Shown here piece by piece: positions 33,642 to 42,559 of a stretch of DNA of 64,000 nt. Position 1 is the first letter of the stretch. Every line of letters begins with the position of its first letter. The notes below the pieces were generated by a model. It saw nothing but the letters and a program-made list of their open reading frames with translations, was not told the DNA's origin and did not search any database. The translations under genes and the position numbers were made by a program. The stretch lies in the NCBI RefSeq assembly GCF_045348435.1, contig NZ_CP157484.1, forward strand, positions 1 through 64,000, in the 5' to 3' direction. Source of the stretch: Alsobacter sp045348435. GTDB taxonomy: Bacteria; Pseudomonadota; Alphaproteobacteria; Rhizobiales; Beijerinckiaceae.

Positions 33642-36461
33642 TCACCGTCCCCCGGCCCGCGCCAGCTTCGGCTCGCGGTCGCGCTCCCGGGCGGGGTCGC
33701 GCGCCTGCAGCACGTCCATCAGGTGGCGCCGCACCGAGGCCTGGCGGGCCGCGTTCGCGATCTTCGAGCCGGTGAGGTCGGTGACGTAGAACACGTCCAC
33801 GGCCTTCTCGCCGAAGGTGGCGATATGGGCCGACGCGATGTTGAGGTTCAGCTTCCCCAGCGCGGTGGTGAGCTCGTAGAGCAGGCCGGGCCTGTCGAGC
33901 CCCGACACCTCGATGACCGTGTGGCGCATCGAGAGCGCGTTGTCGATCATCACGTCCGGCGCCACCGTGAAGGCCTTGGACGCCGAACTGCGGTCCGGCG
34001 ACCGGGCCGCGACCGCCTCGGCGATCCTGATCTCGCCCTTCAGGGCGCGCTCGATGTGCTGCGCCACCCTGTTGGCGCGCCGCAACTCGTCGTCGTCGAG
34101 ATCGAAGGCGCGCGACACGAAGATGGTGTCCAGCGCCATCCCGTCCGTGGTGGTGAAGATCTGGGCGTCGACGATGTTGGCCCCCGCCGCCGCGCAGGCG
34201 CCGGTAACGATCGCCAGCAGGCGGGGATGGTCCTGCGCGGTCACGGTGAGCTCCGTCACGCCCCGGAAGCTGTCGGTCGCCACCTCGGTGGCGAGAGAGC
34301 GCAGCTCCTTCTCGGCCCCGCGCAGGAACAGCGCGTGCTTCACCTTGCGGGGCAGGTCCACCTTCAGCCAATAGGCGGGGTAATGGCGCGCCACATAGGC
34401 GTCCACCTCGGCGTCCGGCCAGGTCGGCAGCGCCTTGCGCAGCTCGTCCTGGGCGTAACGCACGCGCTGGGCGCGCTCGATCTGGGAGTGGCCGCCGGCC
34501 AGCACGATCTCGGTCTCCCAATAGAGCGTGCGCAGCAGCTGGCCCTTCCAGCCGTTCCACACGCCGGGCCCCACCGCCTTGATGTCGCAGACCGTCAGCA
34601 CGAGCAGCATGCGCAGGCGTTCCAGCGTCTGCACCGTGGCCGCGAAGGTCTCGATCGTCTTCGGGTCCGACAGGTCGCGGCTCTGCGCGATGGTCGACAT
34701 CAGGAGGTGGTGCTCCACCAGCCAGGAGACGGTGTCGGTCTCCGCCGGCGTGAGCCCCAGCCGCGGCCCCAGCTTGCGGGCGATCCGCGCGCCCGCGATG
34801 GAGTGGTCCTCCGGGCGGCCCTTGGCGATGTCGTGGATGAACAGGGCCACCGCCAGGACGGTGCGGTTGCGGATCGCCGGCAGGATCTCGTTGGCGACGG
34901 GCAGCTCGTCCTTGAGCCGCCCGTTCTCGATGTCGGCCAGGATGCCGATCGAGCGGATCAGGTGCTCGTCCACCGTGTAGTGGTGGTACATGTTGAACTG
35001 CATCATCGCCACGACGCGGCCGAATTCCGGCGTGAACCGGCCGAGCACGCCGGCCTCGTTCATGCGCCGCAGCACCACCTCGGGGGCGTTGGTCGACGTC
35101 AGGATCTCCAGGAACAGCCGGTTGGCCTCCGGCGAGGTGCGGACCTCCGGGCCGATCAGCTTCAGCGACCGCGTCACCAGGCGCGTGGCGTCCGGGTGGA
35201 TCGCCCGGTTCAGCTTGTCGGCGATCCAGAACAGCCGGATCAGGTTCACCGGATCGCGGGCGAACACGTCGTCGCGCGCCACGCTCAGGCGGTCGTTGTC
35301 GATGACGAAGTCCTTGCTCTCCGAAATCGCGCGGCCGCTGCGGCGGAACCGCCCCACCAGCCGGTCCAGCATGGCGCGCGGCTTGGCGTGACGCGCCTCC
35401 AGGGCGGCGCACACGATGGCGGTGAGGTCGCCCACGTCCTTGGCCACCAGGAAGTAGCGCTTCATGAAGCGCTCCACCGCCGACATGCCGCCATGGCTGG
35501 AATAGCCGAGCCGTTCGGCGATCTGGCGCTGCAGGTCGAAGGCGAGGCGCTCCTCGGCGCGTCCGGTCACGTAGTGCATCTGGCAGCGCACGCGCCACAG
35601 ATACTCGTCGCAGCGGCGAAAGAGGTCCGCCTCCTCCTGCGAGAACAGGCCGGCCTGCACCAGGTCGGCGCTGCGCTTCACCCGGTAGACGTATTTGGCG
35701 ATCCAGAAGAGCGTGTTGAGGTCGCGCAGGCCGCCCTTGCCGTCCTTGACGTTGGGCTCGACCAGATAGCGCGACTGGCCGGCCCGGTTGACCCGCCGCT
35801 CCCGCTCGCCCAGCTTCTCCGCCACGAACTGGGCGGCCGTGCCCTGCACCACCTCGCGGTCGTAGCGCTGCTCGAACTCCTCGAACAGGGCCGCGTCGCC
35901 CAGCAGCAGCCGCGCCTCCAGCAGCGCGGTGCGGATGGTCAGGTCGCCCTTCGCCTCCCGGATGCATTCGTCCAGGCTGCGGGTCGAGTGGCCGACCTTC
36001 AGCTTCAGGTCCCACAGGGCGTAGAGGATGCTCTCGATGACGCTCTCGGACCAGGGCGTCGTCTTGTAGGGCAGCAGGAACAGCAGGTCGACGTCCGACC
36101 CCGGCGCCAGCGTGCCGCGGCCATAGCCGCCCACGGCGACGACGGCGAGGCGTTCGGACGACGACAGGTTCACGGCCGGATGCAGCACCCGCACGGCGAT
36201 GTCGTGCAGGGCGCCGACCAGCGCGTCCATCAGGTCCGACAGGCGCCGGGCGCAGGCGAGCCCGTTGCGCTCGACGTCCAGCAGCACCCGCGCCTTCTCG
36301 CGGCCCTCGTTCAGGGTGTCGCGCAGCACGGCGACGACCGCGGACCGGCGCGCCGCCGGGTCGGAGCCGGCCTCGCGGACCGCCTGCTCGAGGGAGAGGG
36401 CCAGTTGGGCGCTGTCGAAGACAGGCGACGGGTGGGCTGGGCTGCTTCGGGGCGCGACCAT
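33642..36461 (-). CDS. glnD: [Protein-PII] uridylyltransferase / UMP-removing enzyme GlnD
   Basis: A 939-residue bifunctional nitrogen sensor. Domains in order: nucleotidyltransferase with VGGYGRGTLAPGSDVDLLF (G-S-x-D-x-D); a GlnD-type linker; HD hydrolase domain around HHYTVDEHLIRS and FIHDIAKG; and two C-terminal ACT domains (ELTVTAQDHPRLLAIVTG; VIEVSGLDRPGLLYELT) that sense glutamine. It uridylylates PII when glutamine is low and deuridylylates when high. The start ATG at 36461 was preferred over a TTG at 36515. It converges with hemW, with stops 6 nt apart. Confidence 0.95.
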   Translation of the reverse strand: MVAPRSSPAHPSPVFDSAQLALSLEQAVREAGSDPAARRSAVVAVLRDTLNEGREKARVLLDVERNGLACARRLSDLMDALVGALHDIAVRVLHPAVNLSSSERLAVVAVGGYGRGTLAPGSDVDLLFLLPYKTTPWSESVIESILYALWDLKLKVGHSTRSLDECIREAKGDLTIRTALLEARLLLGDAALFEEFEQRYDREVVQGTAAQFVAEKLGERERRVNRAGQSRYLVEPNVKDGKGGLRDLNTLFWIAKYVYRVKRSADLVQAGLFSQEEADLFRRCDEYLWRVRCQMHYVTGRAEERLAFDLQRQIAERLGYSSHGGMSAVERFMKRYFLVAKDVGDLTAIVCAALEARHAKPRAMLDRLVGRFRRSGRAISESKDFVIDNDRLSVARDDVFARDPVNLIRLFWIADKLNRAIHPDATRLVTRSLKLIGPEVRTSPEANRLFLEILTSTNAPEVVLRRMNEAGVLGRFTPEFGRVVAMMQFNMYHHYTVDEHLIRSIGILADIENGRLKDELPVANEILPAIRNRTVLAVALFIHDIAKGRPEDHSIAGARIARKLGPRLGLTPAETDTVSWLVEHHLLMSTIAQSRDLSDPKTIETFAATVQTLERLRMLLVLTVCDIKAVGPGVWNGWKGQLLRTLYWETEIVLAGGHSQIERAQRVRYAQDELRKALPTWPDAEVDAYVARHYPAYWLKVDLPRKVKHALFLRGAEKELRSLATEVATDSFRGVTELTVTAQDHPRLLAIVTGACAAAGANIVDAQIFTTTDGMALDTIFVSRAFDLDDDELRRANRVAQHIERALKGEIRIAEAVAARSPDRSSASKAFTVAPDVMIDNALSMRHTVIEVSGLDRPGLLYELTTALGKLNLNIASAHIATFGEKAVDVFYVTDLTGSKIANAARQASVRRHLMDVLQARDPARERDREPKLARAGGR

Positions 36462-36610
36462 GGACGTCCATTCCAGAGAAGGGCTAGGTTTCGGAGGATT
36501 CACGGCATCCGTCAAATGCGGCCTTGCCGCATCGATCCCGCCGGAGCGCCGCCAAGCCCTGGGCGTGAAATAACAAGCAAAAATGTGAAATTGTGAGATC
36601 TACGCAGCGT

Positions 36611-36639
36611 TTGACATACAGAACGCTTGAACCTATAAA
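36611..36639 (+). promoter_or_regulatory. Sigma-70-type promoter of the sulfonate uptake operon
   Basis: TTGACA (36611-36616) and TATAAA (36634-36639) are separated by 17 bp, a near-consensus match in an AT-rich island of a high-GC region. Transcription would start near 36646, giving a leader of about 155 nt before the ssuA ATG. The region also lies upstream of the divergent glnD gene. Confidence 0.65.
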
Positions 36640-36714
36640 TCAAACACGCGCCGATTTGAGCGAGCAGCTTGCTGGGCGCGGCGGCCGGGATCCGCAGGGT
36701 CTTGGGCCACACAA

Positions 36715-36855
36715 ATGCAGCTAAAGCGCCGCGGGCGGATCGAGGTTCAACGCCTTCCTCCCACGACCGCGCCCTGCAGCCGGGATGATGAGGAGGACGC
36801 ATGTTCACGATCAATCGACGCCACACGCTCGCCCTGGCGGCCGCCCTTTGCATGA
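36715..36855 (+). CDS. Upstream ORF in the ssu leader, possible regulatory peptide
   Basis: A 46-residue frame (MQLKRRGRIEVQRLPPTTAP, then CSRDDEEDAC...) starts in the leader and overlaps the first 55 nt of ssuA in another frame. It has cysteines at 21 and 30 and a basic N-terminus. No clear ribosome-binding site precedes it. The position between promoter and sulfur-uptake genes would suit a cysteine- or sulfur-responsive leader peptide. Function is pure inference; it may not be translated. Confidence 0.3.
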   Translation: MQLKRRGRIEVQRLPPTTAPCSRDDEEDACSRSIDATRSPWRPPFA

Positions 36856-37781
36856 CGGCCGGCGCGGCCGGCTCCGCATCCGCCCAGGTCAAGGAGATCC
36901 GGATCGACTGGGCCACCTACAACCCGGTGAGCCTCGTCCTCAAGGACAAGGGCCTGCTCGAGCAGGAGTTCAAGAAGGACGGGATCGCCATCCGCTGGGT
37001 CCAGTCGCTCGGCTCCAACAAGGCGCTCGAGTTCCTGAACGCCGGGTCGCTCGATCTGGGCTCGACGGCCGGCTCCGCCGCCCTGGTGGCCAAGATCAAC
37101 GGCAACCCGATCAAGTCCGTCTACGTCTATTCGCGCCCGGAATGGACCGCGCTGGTGACGAAGTCCGACGCGATCAAGACCGTGCAGGACCTCAAGGGCA
37201 AGCGCGTCGCCGTCACCCGCGGCACCGACCCGCACATCTTCCTGGTCCGCGCCTTGGCGGACGCCAAGCTCACCGAGAAGGACGTCAAGCTCGTCCTGCT
37301 GCAGCATCCGGACGGCCGGCTCGCGCTGGAGCGCGGCGACGTGGAGGCCTGGGCCGGGCTCGATCCCCTGATGGCCGCCTCCGAGGTTGAGGGCGGCGCC
37401 CGCCTGTTCTTCCGCAACCCCGCCGCCAACACCTGGGGCGTGCTCAACGTCCGCGAGGAGTTCGCGCAGCAGAACCCGGAGATCGTCGCGCGCGTGCTGA
37501 AGGTCTATGAGCAGGCCCGCCAGTGGTCGCTCGCCAACCCCAAGGACCTCGCCGCGACGCTGGTGGCGGCCACCAAGCTTCCCGATCCGGTCATCGCCAA
37601 GCAGCTTGAGCGCACCGAGCTGACGCACGGTCCGATCGGCCAGCCCCAGGCCGAGACCATCCTGGCCGCCGGCCTCGCCTTGCAGCAGGCGGGCGTGATC
37701 GACGCCGGCGTCGACGTCAAGGCGACCGTGGCGAGCCTGATCGAGCCGAAATACCTCGCCGGAAAAGCCGCGACCCAGTAA
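36801..37781 (+). CDS. ssuA: Aliphatic sulfonate ABC transporter, substrate-binding protein
   Basis: A 326-residue periplasmic protein with a signal peptide (LALAAALCMTAGAAGSASA). The NMT1/SsuA-type pattern is present: IRIDWATYNPVSLVLKDKG, IRWVQSLGSNKALEFLNAGS, LDLGSTAGSAALVAKINGNP, and PHIFLVRALA. It captures sulfonates for sulfur supply when sulfate is scarce. The ribosome-binding site GATGAGGAGGACGC precedes the ATG. It is first in the ssuACB-osmC operon. Taurine or other sulfonates are equally plausible ligands. No monooxygenase gene (ssuD/tauD) lies in the operon. Confidence 0.88.
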   Translation: MFTINRRHTLALAAALCMTAGAAGSASAQVKEIRIDWATYNPVSLVLKDKGLLEQEFKKDGIAIRWVQSLGSNKALEFLNAGSLDLGSTAGSAALVAKINGNPIKSVYVYSRPEWTALVTKSDAIKTVQDLKGKRVAVTRGTDPHIFLVRALADAKLTEKDVKLVLLQHPDGRLALERGDVEAWAGLDPLMAASEVEGGARLFFRNPAANTWGVLNVREEFAQQNPEIVARVLKVYEQARQWSLANPKDLAATLVAATKLPDPVIAKQLERTELTHGPIGQPQAETILAAGLALQQAGVIDAGVDVKATVASLIEPKYLAGKAATQ

Positions 37782-37815
37782 AGCCTGTCCGGAGCCCAGA
37801 CCGGAGACGCCATTT

Positions 37816-38676
37816 TTGGACGCCTCGACGATCCCATCGCGTCCGTCGACCTCCCCTCGGACGGACGCAAGCAGCGCGGCGCCGCCCCTCACGGCGCCGC
37901 GTTCGCGTATGCGTCGGCCCGACTGGGCCCTCGGGCTGCTCCTTCCGCTGGCGCTGGCGCTCGGATGGGAGGCGGCCGTGCGCCTCGGCCTGGCGCAGGG
38001 TCGGCTGATGCCGCCGCCCTCCCGCATCCTCGCCGCGTTCTGGAGCCTCGCCCGCACCGGCGAATTGTGGACCCATGTGGCGGCGACGCTCGCGCGCGTC
38101 CTGGCCGGGTTCGCGCTCGGCGCGCTCTTGGGCACGCTGGCCGGCGCGCTCGCGGGCGCCTCCGGCAGGTTCCGCGCCCTCGTCGATCCCAGCCTGCAGG
38201 CCCTGCGGGCCGTGCCGTCCATCGCCTGGGTGCCGCTGTTCCTCCTCTGGTTCGGCATCTTCGAGACCTCCAAGGTCGTGCTGATCGCGGTGGGCGTGTT
38301 CTTTCCCGTCTATCTCGGGGTCGCGGGCGCGATCGCCAGCATCGACCGCAAGCTCCTGGAGGTCGGCCGCGTCTTCCGGCTGGGCGACGCCGCCATGGTC
38401 CGGCGCGTCATGCTGCCCGCCGTGCTGCCGGAATGGATCCTGGCGCTGCGCTCGGGCCTGGGGCTGGGCTTCATGTTCGTGGTGGCGGCCGAGCTGATGG
38501 GCGCCTCGGAAGGCCTCGGTTATCTGCTCCTCGACGGGCAGCAGATGGGCCGCCCGGACCAGATCCTCGCGGCCATCATCGCCTTCGCCCTGCTGGGCAA
38601 GCTCTGCGACGGCGTTCTGGTGGCCTCCACGTCGCGCTTCGTGGCGTGGCAGGACACCGCCCGGGGTCGGTTGTGA
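37816..38676 (+). CDS. ssuC: Aliphatic sulfonate ABC transporter, permease
   Basis: A 286-residue inner-membrane permease of the BPD family. The EAA loop region reads EVGRVFRLGDAAMVRRVMLP and six hydrophobic segments are visible. The opening MPPPSRILAAFWSLARTGELW and GTLAGALAGASGRFR is typical of SsuC. The start taken is TTG at 37816 with CCGGAG 9 nt upstream; an in-frame ATG at 37909 (MRRPDWALG) could be the real start, which would drop an unstructured N-terminus. It lies 34 nt after ssuA. Confidence 0.88.
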   Translation: MDASTIPSRPSTSPRTDASSAAPPLTAPRSRMRRPDWALGLLLPLALALGWEAAVRLGLAQGRLMPPPSRILAAFWSLARTGELWTHVAATLARVLAGFALGALLGTLAGALAGASGRFRALVDPSLQALRAVPSIAWVPLFLLWFGIFETSKVVLIAVGVFFPVYLGVAGAIASIDRKLLEVGRVFRLGDAAMVRRVMLPAVLPEWILALRSGLGLGFMFVVAAELMGASEGLGYLLLDGQQMGRPDQILAAIIAFALLGKLCDGVLVASTSRFVAWQDTARGRL

Positions 38677-38686
38677 GGCGCCGCTG

Positions 38687-39472
38687 ATGTTCGTGGTCGA
38701 TCGCCTCTCCAAGACCTATGCGGACGGGACCCGCGCGCTCCAGGACGTCTCGGTGTCGGTCGAAGCCGGCGAGATCCTGGCCATCGTGGGCGGCTCCGGC
38801 TGCGGCAAGACCACGCTGCTGCGTCTCGTGGCCGGGCTCGACGCCGCCACCGACGGGACCATCACGGTGGACGGCGAGCGCATCGCCGCCCCTCATCCGG
38901 CCGTCGGCATCGTCTTCCAGGAGCCCCGGCTGTTGCCGTGGCTGACGGTGGCCGACAATGCGGGCTTCGGCCTCATGGACCTGCCCCGCGCCGAGCGGGA
39001 GGCGCGCACCGCCGCCGCGCTGCGGCGCGTGGGTCTCGGCGAGCATGCGGCCCGCTGGCCGCGCGAGCTCTCCGGAGGCCAGCAGCAGCGCGTCTCCATC
39101 GCGCGGGCTCTGGTGGCGGGGCCCAAGGTGCTGTTGCTCGACGAGCCCTTCTCGGCGCTCGACGCCTTCACCCGCGCCAGCCTGCACGAGCACCTGCTCG
39201 CCCTGTGGGAGGCGAGCCGCCCCACGGTGGTCATCGTCACGCACGACGTCGACGAGGCGGTGTCCCTGGCCGACCGGGTGGTGATCATGCGCCCGCGGCC
39301 GGGCCGCGTCTTCGAGACCGTCAAGGTGACCGCCCCCCGCCCGCGCGACAAGTTCGCGCCGGGTTTCGACAAAGCCAAGCGCAGGGTCTTGAATGCGCTC
39401 GACCGCTCGCTCAAGAACACGGGCGAAGACGCCCAGAACCCCACGGCCGGCGGCGCCGAGCTGTGGTGGTGA
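38687..39472 (+). CDS. ssuB: Aliphatic sulfonate ABC transporter, ATP-binding protein
   Basis: A 261-residue cytoplasmic ATPase. Walker A is GGSGCGKTT, the ABC signature LSGGQQQR, Walker B VLLLDEP, and the H-loop VIVTHDVDEAV. EPRLLPWLTVADN is the Q-loop region. It energises the SsuC permease. It begins 10 nt after the ssuC stop, with a ribosome-binding site inside GTGAGGCGCC. The C-terminal RPRDKFAPGFDKAKRRVL is longer than in some homologs. Confidence 0.93.
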   Translation: MFVVDRLSKTYADGTRALQDVSVSVEAGEILAIVGGSGCGKTTLLRLVAGLDAATDGTITVDGERIAAPHPAVGIVFQEPRLLPWLTVADNAGFGLMDLPRAEREARTAAALRRVGLGEHAARWPRELSGGQQQRVSIARALVAGPKVLLLDEPFSALDAFTRASLHEHLLALWEASRPTVVIVTHDVDEAVSLADRVVIMRPRPGRVFETVKVTAPRPRDKFAPGFDKAKRRVLNALDRSLKNTGEDAQNPTAGGAELWW

Positions 39473-39489
39473 CCTCCGGAGGATAGCTC

Positions 39490-40011
39490 ATGACCGACGC
39501 CATCGACGCGACCGCCCTGCGGGCCATGCAGGCCCCCATCAAGGCCAAGTACAAGGACGCGCCGGATGCGGCCGTCATCACCCTGAAGGCCTCGGGCGAG
39601 ATCGACGAGGCCAAGATCGCCTGCAAGGTGGAGACTGGCCGCGCGCTCGCGGTCGCGGGCCTGCACCCGGCGACCGGCGGCTCGGGCGCCGAGCTCTGCT
39701 CGGGCGACATGCTGCTGGAGGCGTTGGTCGCCTGCGCGGGCGTGACCCTCAAGGCCGTCGCCACGGCTCTCGAAGTGCCGCTGCGCAAGGGCGTGGTCCG
39801 CGCCGAGGGCGACCTTGATTTCCGCGGCACGCTGGGCGTCGACCGCGAGGCGCCCGTGGGGTTCCGCGCCATCCGCCTCGCCTTCGACCTCGACACGGAC
39901 GCCCCGCAGGAGAAGATCGATTCGCTGATCAAGCTCACCGAGCGCTATTGCGTGGTGTTCCAGACCATCAACGCCAAACCGCAGCTCAGCGTCTCCGTCA
40001 ATCGGGGCTGA
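39490..40011 (+). CDS. OsmC-family protein
   Basis: A 173-residue OsmC/Ohr-like thiol protein. Possible peroxidatic cysteine in LLEALVACAGVTLKAVA and second cysteine in TERYCVVFQT match the family's two-cysteine pattern. OsmC proteins usually reduce organic hydroperoxides; its place as fourth gene of a sulfonate operon, 17 nt after ssuB with ribosome-binding site GGAGGA, suggests a link to thiol or sulfur metabolism here. The first 40 residues are charged and helical. Confidence 0.87.
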   Translation: MTDAIDATALRAMQAPIKAKYKDAPDAAVITLKASGEIDEAKIACKVETGRALAVAGLHPATGGSGAELCSGDMLLEALVACAGVTLKAVATALEVPLRKGVVRAEGDLDFRGTLGVDREAPVGFRAIRLAFDLDTDAPQEKIDSLIKLTERYCVVFQTINAKPQLSVSVNRG

Positions 40012-40027
40012 GGCCGGCCCGCGGGGG

Positions 40028-40050
40028 GGGCGCTTCGCCTAGGAGCGCCC
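40028..40050. terminator. Possible bidirectional terminator hairpin between osmC-like and gshB
   Basis: GGGCGCT (40028-40034) pairs with AGCGCCC (40044-40050). It lies between two convergent stops and includes the gshB stop codon. No clear T run follows, so it may act as a mRNA 3' stabiliser rather than an intrinsic terminator. Confidence 0.35.
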
Positions 40051-40986
40051 GACCTTGTCCTCGATGCACTCCCAGATCGAGACGGCGAGGTCCGGCCCGC
40101 CCAGGCGCTTGATGGCGCGCAGGCCGGTCGGCGACGTGACGTTGATCTCCGTGAGGTTGCCGGCGATCACGTCGATGCCGACGAAGAGCAGGCCCATCTT
40201 GCGCAGATGCGGCCCGATCCGCTCGCAGATCTCGCGCTCGCGGTCCGACAGCATGGTGGTCTCGGCCGCCCCGCCCCGCACCATGTTGGAGCGGATGTCG
40301 TTCTCGGCGGGCACGCGGTTCACCGCTCCCAGCGGCTCGCCGTCGACCAGGATGATGCGCTTGTCGCCCTCGCTGACCTGCGGCAGGAAGCGCTGCACCA
40401 CCCAGGGCTCGCGGAAGGTGACCGAGAACAGGTCGAACAGCGAGCCGAAATTCGGGTCCTTCTGGCCGACCTTGAACACGGCCGCGCCGCCATTGCCATA
40501 GAGCGGCTTCATCACGATGTCGCCGAACTCGCGCCGGAAGGCGTTGATCTCGTCCATGTCGCGGGTGATCAGCGTCGCCGGCATCAGGTCCGGGAACTCG
40601 GTGACGAAGATCTTCTCCGGCGCGTTGCGGACATGGGCCGGATCGTTGACCACCAGGGTCTTGGGATGGATGCGCTCCAGGAGATGGGTCGTCGTGATGT
40701 AGGCGAGGTCGAAGGGCGGGTCCTGGCGCAGCAGCACCACGTCCATCTGGCCGATGTCGAGCCGCTCTGCGTCACCCAGGGTGAAATGGTCGCCCTTCAC
40801 GTCGCGCACCTCGATCCGGGAGGCCGGCGCGGTGATCCGGCCGTCCCGCATCGAGAGCTTGTCGGCCGTGTAGTAGAAGAGCGTGTGGCCGCGCGCCTGC
40901 GCCTCCAGCATCAACGCGAAGGTGGAGTCTCCGGCGATGGTGATGCGCTCGATGGGGTCCATCTGGACGGCCACGGTCAGCGACAT
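40039..40986 (-). CDS. gshB: Glutathione synthetase
   Basis: A 315-residue ATP-grasp enzyme, second step of glutathione synthesis (gamma-Glu-Cys plus glycine). Landmarks are LTVAVQMDPIERITIAGDST at the N-terminus, VLLRQDPPFDLAYITTTHLLE, MKPLYGNGGAAVFKV (ATP-grasp lysine/glycine loop), and GIDVIAGNLTEINVTSPTG (metal-binding). Start: the ATG at 40986 follows AGGAGAACCCC. With rsmI and yraN it forms the rsmI-yraN-gshB block often seen in alphaproteobacteria. Confidence 0.95.
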   Translation of the reverse strand: MSLTVAVQMDPIERITIAGDSTFALMLEAQARGHTLFYYTADKLSMRDGRITAPASRIEVRDVKGDHFTLGDAERLDIGQMDVVLLRQDPPFDLAYITTTHLLERIHPKTLVVNDPAHVRNAPEKIFVTEFPDLMPATLITRDMDEINAFRREFGDIVMKPLYGNGGAAVFKVGQKDPNFGSLFDLFSVTFREPWVVQRFLPQVSEGDKRIILVDGEPLGAVNRVPAENDIRSNMVRGGAAETTMLSDREREICERIGPHLRKMGLLFVGIDVIAGNLTEINVTSPTGLRAIKRLGGPDLAVSIWECIEDKVGRS

Positions 40987-41110
40987 GGGGTTCTCCTGCA
41001 TCGGCGGCGGCGCGGGGCCGGGCTGGACTTTTCGGCGGCACCTTCGTCCGGTTCAGGCGCGGTGGCAACCCGTCGCGAGCTTGCGCCGGTGCAAGGCCCT
41101 GGCCGCCCGT

Positions 41111-41491
41111 TCAGTCCTGCAGCGTGAACGCGTCGGGGACGTGCCGGGGCCAGCGCCACGGCGCGAGCAGGACGGCGTCGCAGCGCAGCGTGAAGCGCAT
41201 CGCCCAGCCGTTGCGGGCGAGCCAGCGCCGGGCCGCCCGGCCGAACAGCCTCTCTTTCTCGGCGCCGATGGCGGCGGCGGCGGCGTCCAGAGTCGCCCGC
41301 GCCTTCACCTCCACGAACGCGATGGTGTCGCCGCGCCGGCAGATCAGGTCGATCTCGCCGCCCTTGCCGCCATAGCGCCAGGCCACGATCCTGTAGCCTT
41401 TCGCGAGCAGGAACAGCGCAGCGGCAACCTCCGCGCGCATTCCCCACCGCAGAGCCGCCCGGCGTGCGGACGGATCGCGGCGAGGGCGCAT
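41111..41491 (-). CDS. yraN: UPF0102 family protein YraN (nuclease-fold)
   Basis: A 126-residue protein with the UPF0102 restriction-endonuclease-like fold: GYRIVAWRYGGKGGEIDLIC (motif with E-I-D), and DTIAFVEVKAR (V-K active-site-like lysine). The in-frame open region extends far upstream to 44335, but the true start is ATG 41491 after AAGGAGTGACC. It begins 2 nt after the rsmI stop. The cellular role is unknown; YraN often accompanies rsmI. Confidence 0.85.
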   Translation of the reverse strand: MRPRRDPSARRAALRWGMRAEVAAALFLLAKGYRIVAWRYGGKGGEIDLICRRGDTIAFVEVKARATLDAAAAAIGAEKERLFGRAARRWLARNGWAMRFTLRCDAVLLAPWRWPRHVPDAFTLQD

Positions 41492-41493
41492 GG

Positions 41494-42417
41494 TCACTCC
41501 TTGACGATCATGACCGCGCGTCCGTAGACGCGCTTGCGCGGCAGCCCCGTCTCCTGCGCGACGATCGCGACCGCGTCCTTGACGGAGAGCCTGGCGAGAT
41601 GTTCGCGCAGCTTGGCGTCGATGGCCTCGTCGTCGCAGGCCTCGTCGGCCGCTTCGGCCCCGGGCGGGCCGATCAGCACCACGATCTCGCCTTTCGGGGC
41701 GTCCTCCCCGGCGTATCGGGCGGCGAGCTCGCTCAGCGGCCCGCGGCGCACCGTCTCGTAGAACTTGGTCAGTTCGCGCGCCACCGCGGCGGGCCGGTCG
41801 CCCAGCACGTCGCGCGCGTCGGCCAGCATCTCGGCGACGCGGCGAGGCGATTCGAAGAACACCAGCGTCCCCGGGATGGCCCGCAGGATCTCCAGCCGCT
41901 CGCGCCGCCCCACGCTCTTGGGCGGCAGGAAGCCTTCGAAGAAGAAGCGGTCCGTCGGCAGGCCCGCCACCACCAGCGCCGCCAGCACCGCCGAAGGGCC
42001 CGGCACCGTGGTGACCGGGATGTCCTCCGCCAGGGCCGACTGCACGAGCTTGTAGCCGGGGTCCGACACCAGCGGGGTTCCGGCGTCGGAGACCAGCGCC
42101 AGCGCCTCGCCCTGCTTCAGGCGGGCCAGGATGCGCGGCCGCATCTCCTCGGCGTTGTGCTCGTGATAGGCCACCAGCGGCGTCGTGATGCCGTAATGCG
42201 CCAGGAGCGTCTTGGTCACGCGCGTGTCCTCCGCCAGCACGGCGGCGGCGGCGGCCAGCGTGCCGAGCGCCCGGAAGGAGACGTCTCCCAGGTTGCCGAT
42301 CGGCGTGGCGACGACATGCAGCCCGGGGCCGAGGCGCGTGGCCTCCGCCCGCATGCCGAAAGCGGTGAACCCGGAGGGCCTGTCGGCCCCGGATCCCTGA
42401 TGCGTGTGTTGCGCCAT
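41494..42417 (-). CDS. rsmI: 16S rRNA (cytidine(1402)-2'-O)-methyltransferase RsmI
   Basis: A 307-residue tetrapyrrole-methylase-fold enzyme that methylates C1402 of 16S rRNA in the P-site. Family landmarks are GLHVVATPIGNLGDVSFRAL, VLAEDTRVTKTLL, VSDAGTPLVSDPGYKLV, and VPGPSAVLAALVVAGLP. The ATG at 42417 follows GAGGCA. Divergent from the LpoA-like gene across 142 bp and followed by yraN and gshB. Confidence 0.95.
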   Translation of the reverse strand: MAQHTHQGSGADRPSGFTAFGMRAEATRLGPGLHVVATPIGNLGDVSFRALGTLAAAAAVLAEDTRVTKTLLAHYGITTPLVAYHEHNAEEMRPRILARLKQGEALALVSDAGTPLVSDPGYKLVQSALAEDIPVTTVPGPSAVLAALVVAGLPTDRFFFEGFLPPKSVGRRERLEILRAIPGTLVFFESPRRVAEMLADARDVLGDRPAAVARELTKFYETVRRGPLSELAARYAGEDAPKGEIVVLIGPPGAEAADEACDDEAIDAKLREHLARLSVKDAVAIVAQETGLPRKRVYGRAVMIVKE

Positions 42418-42559
42418 TGCCTCGATTCCCGGTTGGATCGACCATCGCACGCGGCGCAGGGTTCGCAAAAGGCCCCCCAGCGGCTAGACAGGATGATGTT
42501 CCGTCCGCGGAACGGGGGTCCGCCGTCCGTGCGGGCGATGGGCAGGCGAGGAGGTTGAC

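Noticed and set aside
33723..36596. 957-codon plus-strand frame opposite glnD
   Set aside because: It is antisense to glnD, which has unmistakable NTase, HD and ACT motifs. The composition (His/Gln/Arg-rich) is that of a shadow frame.
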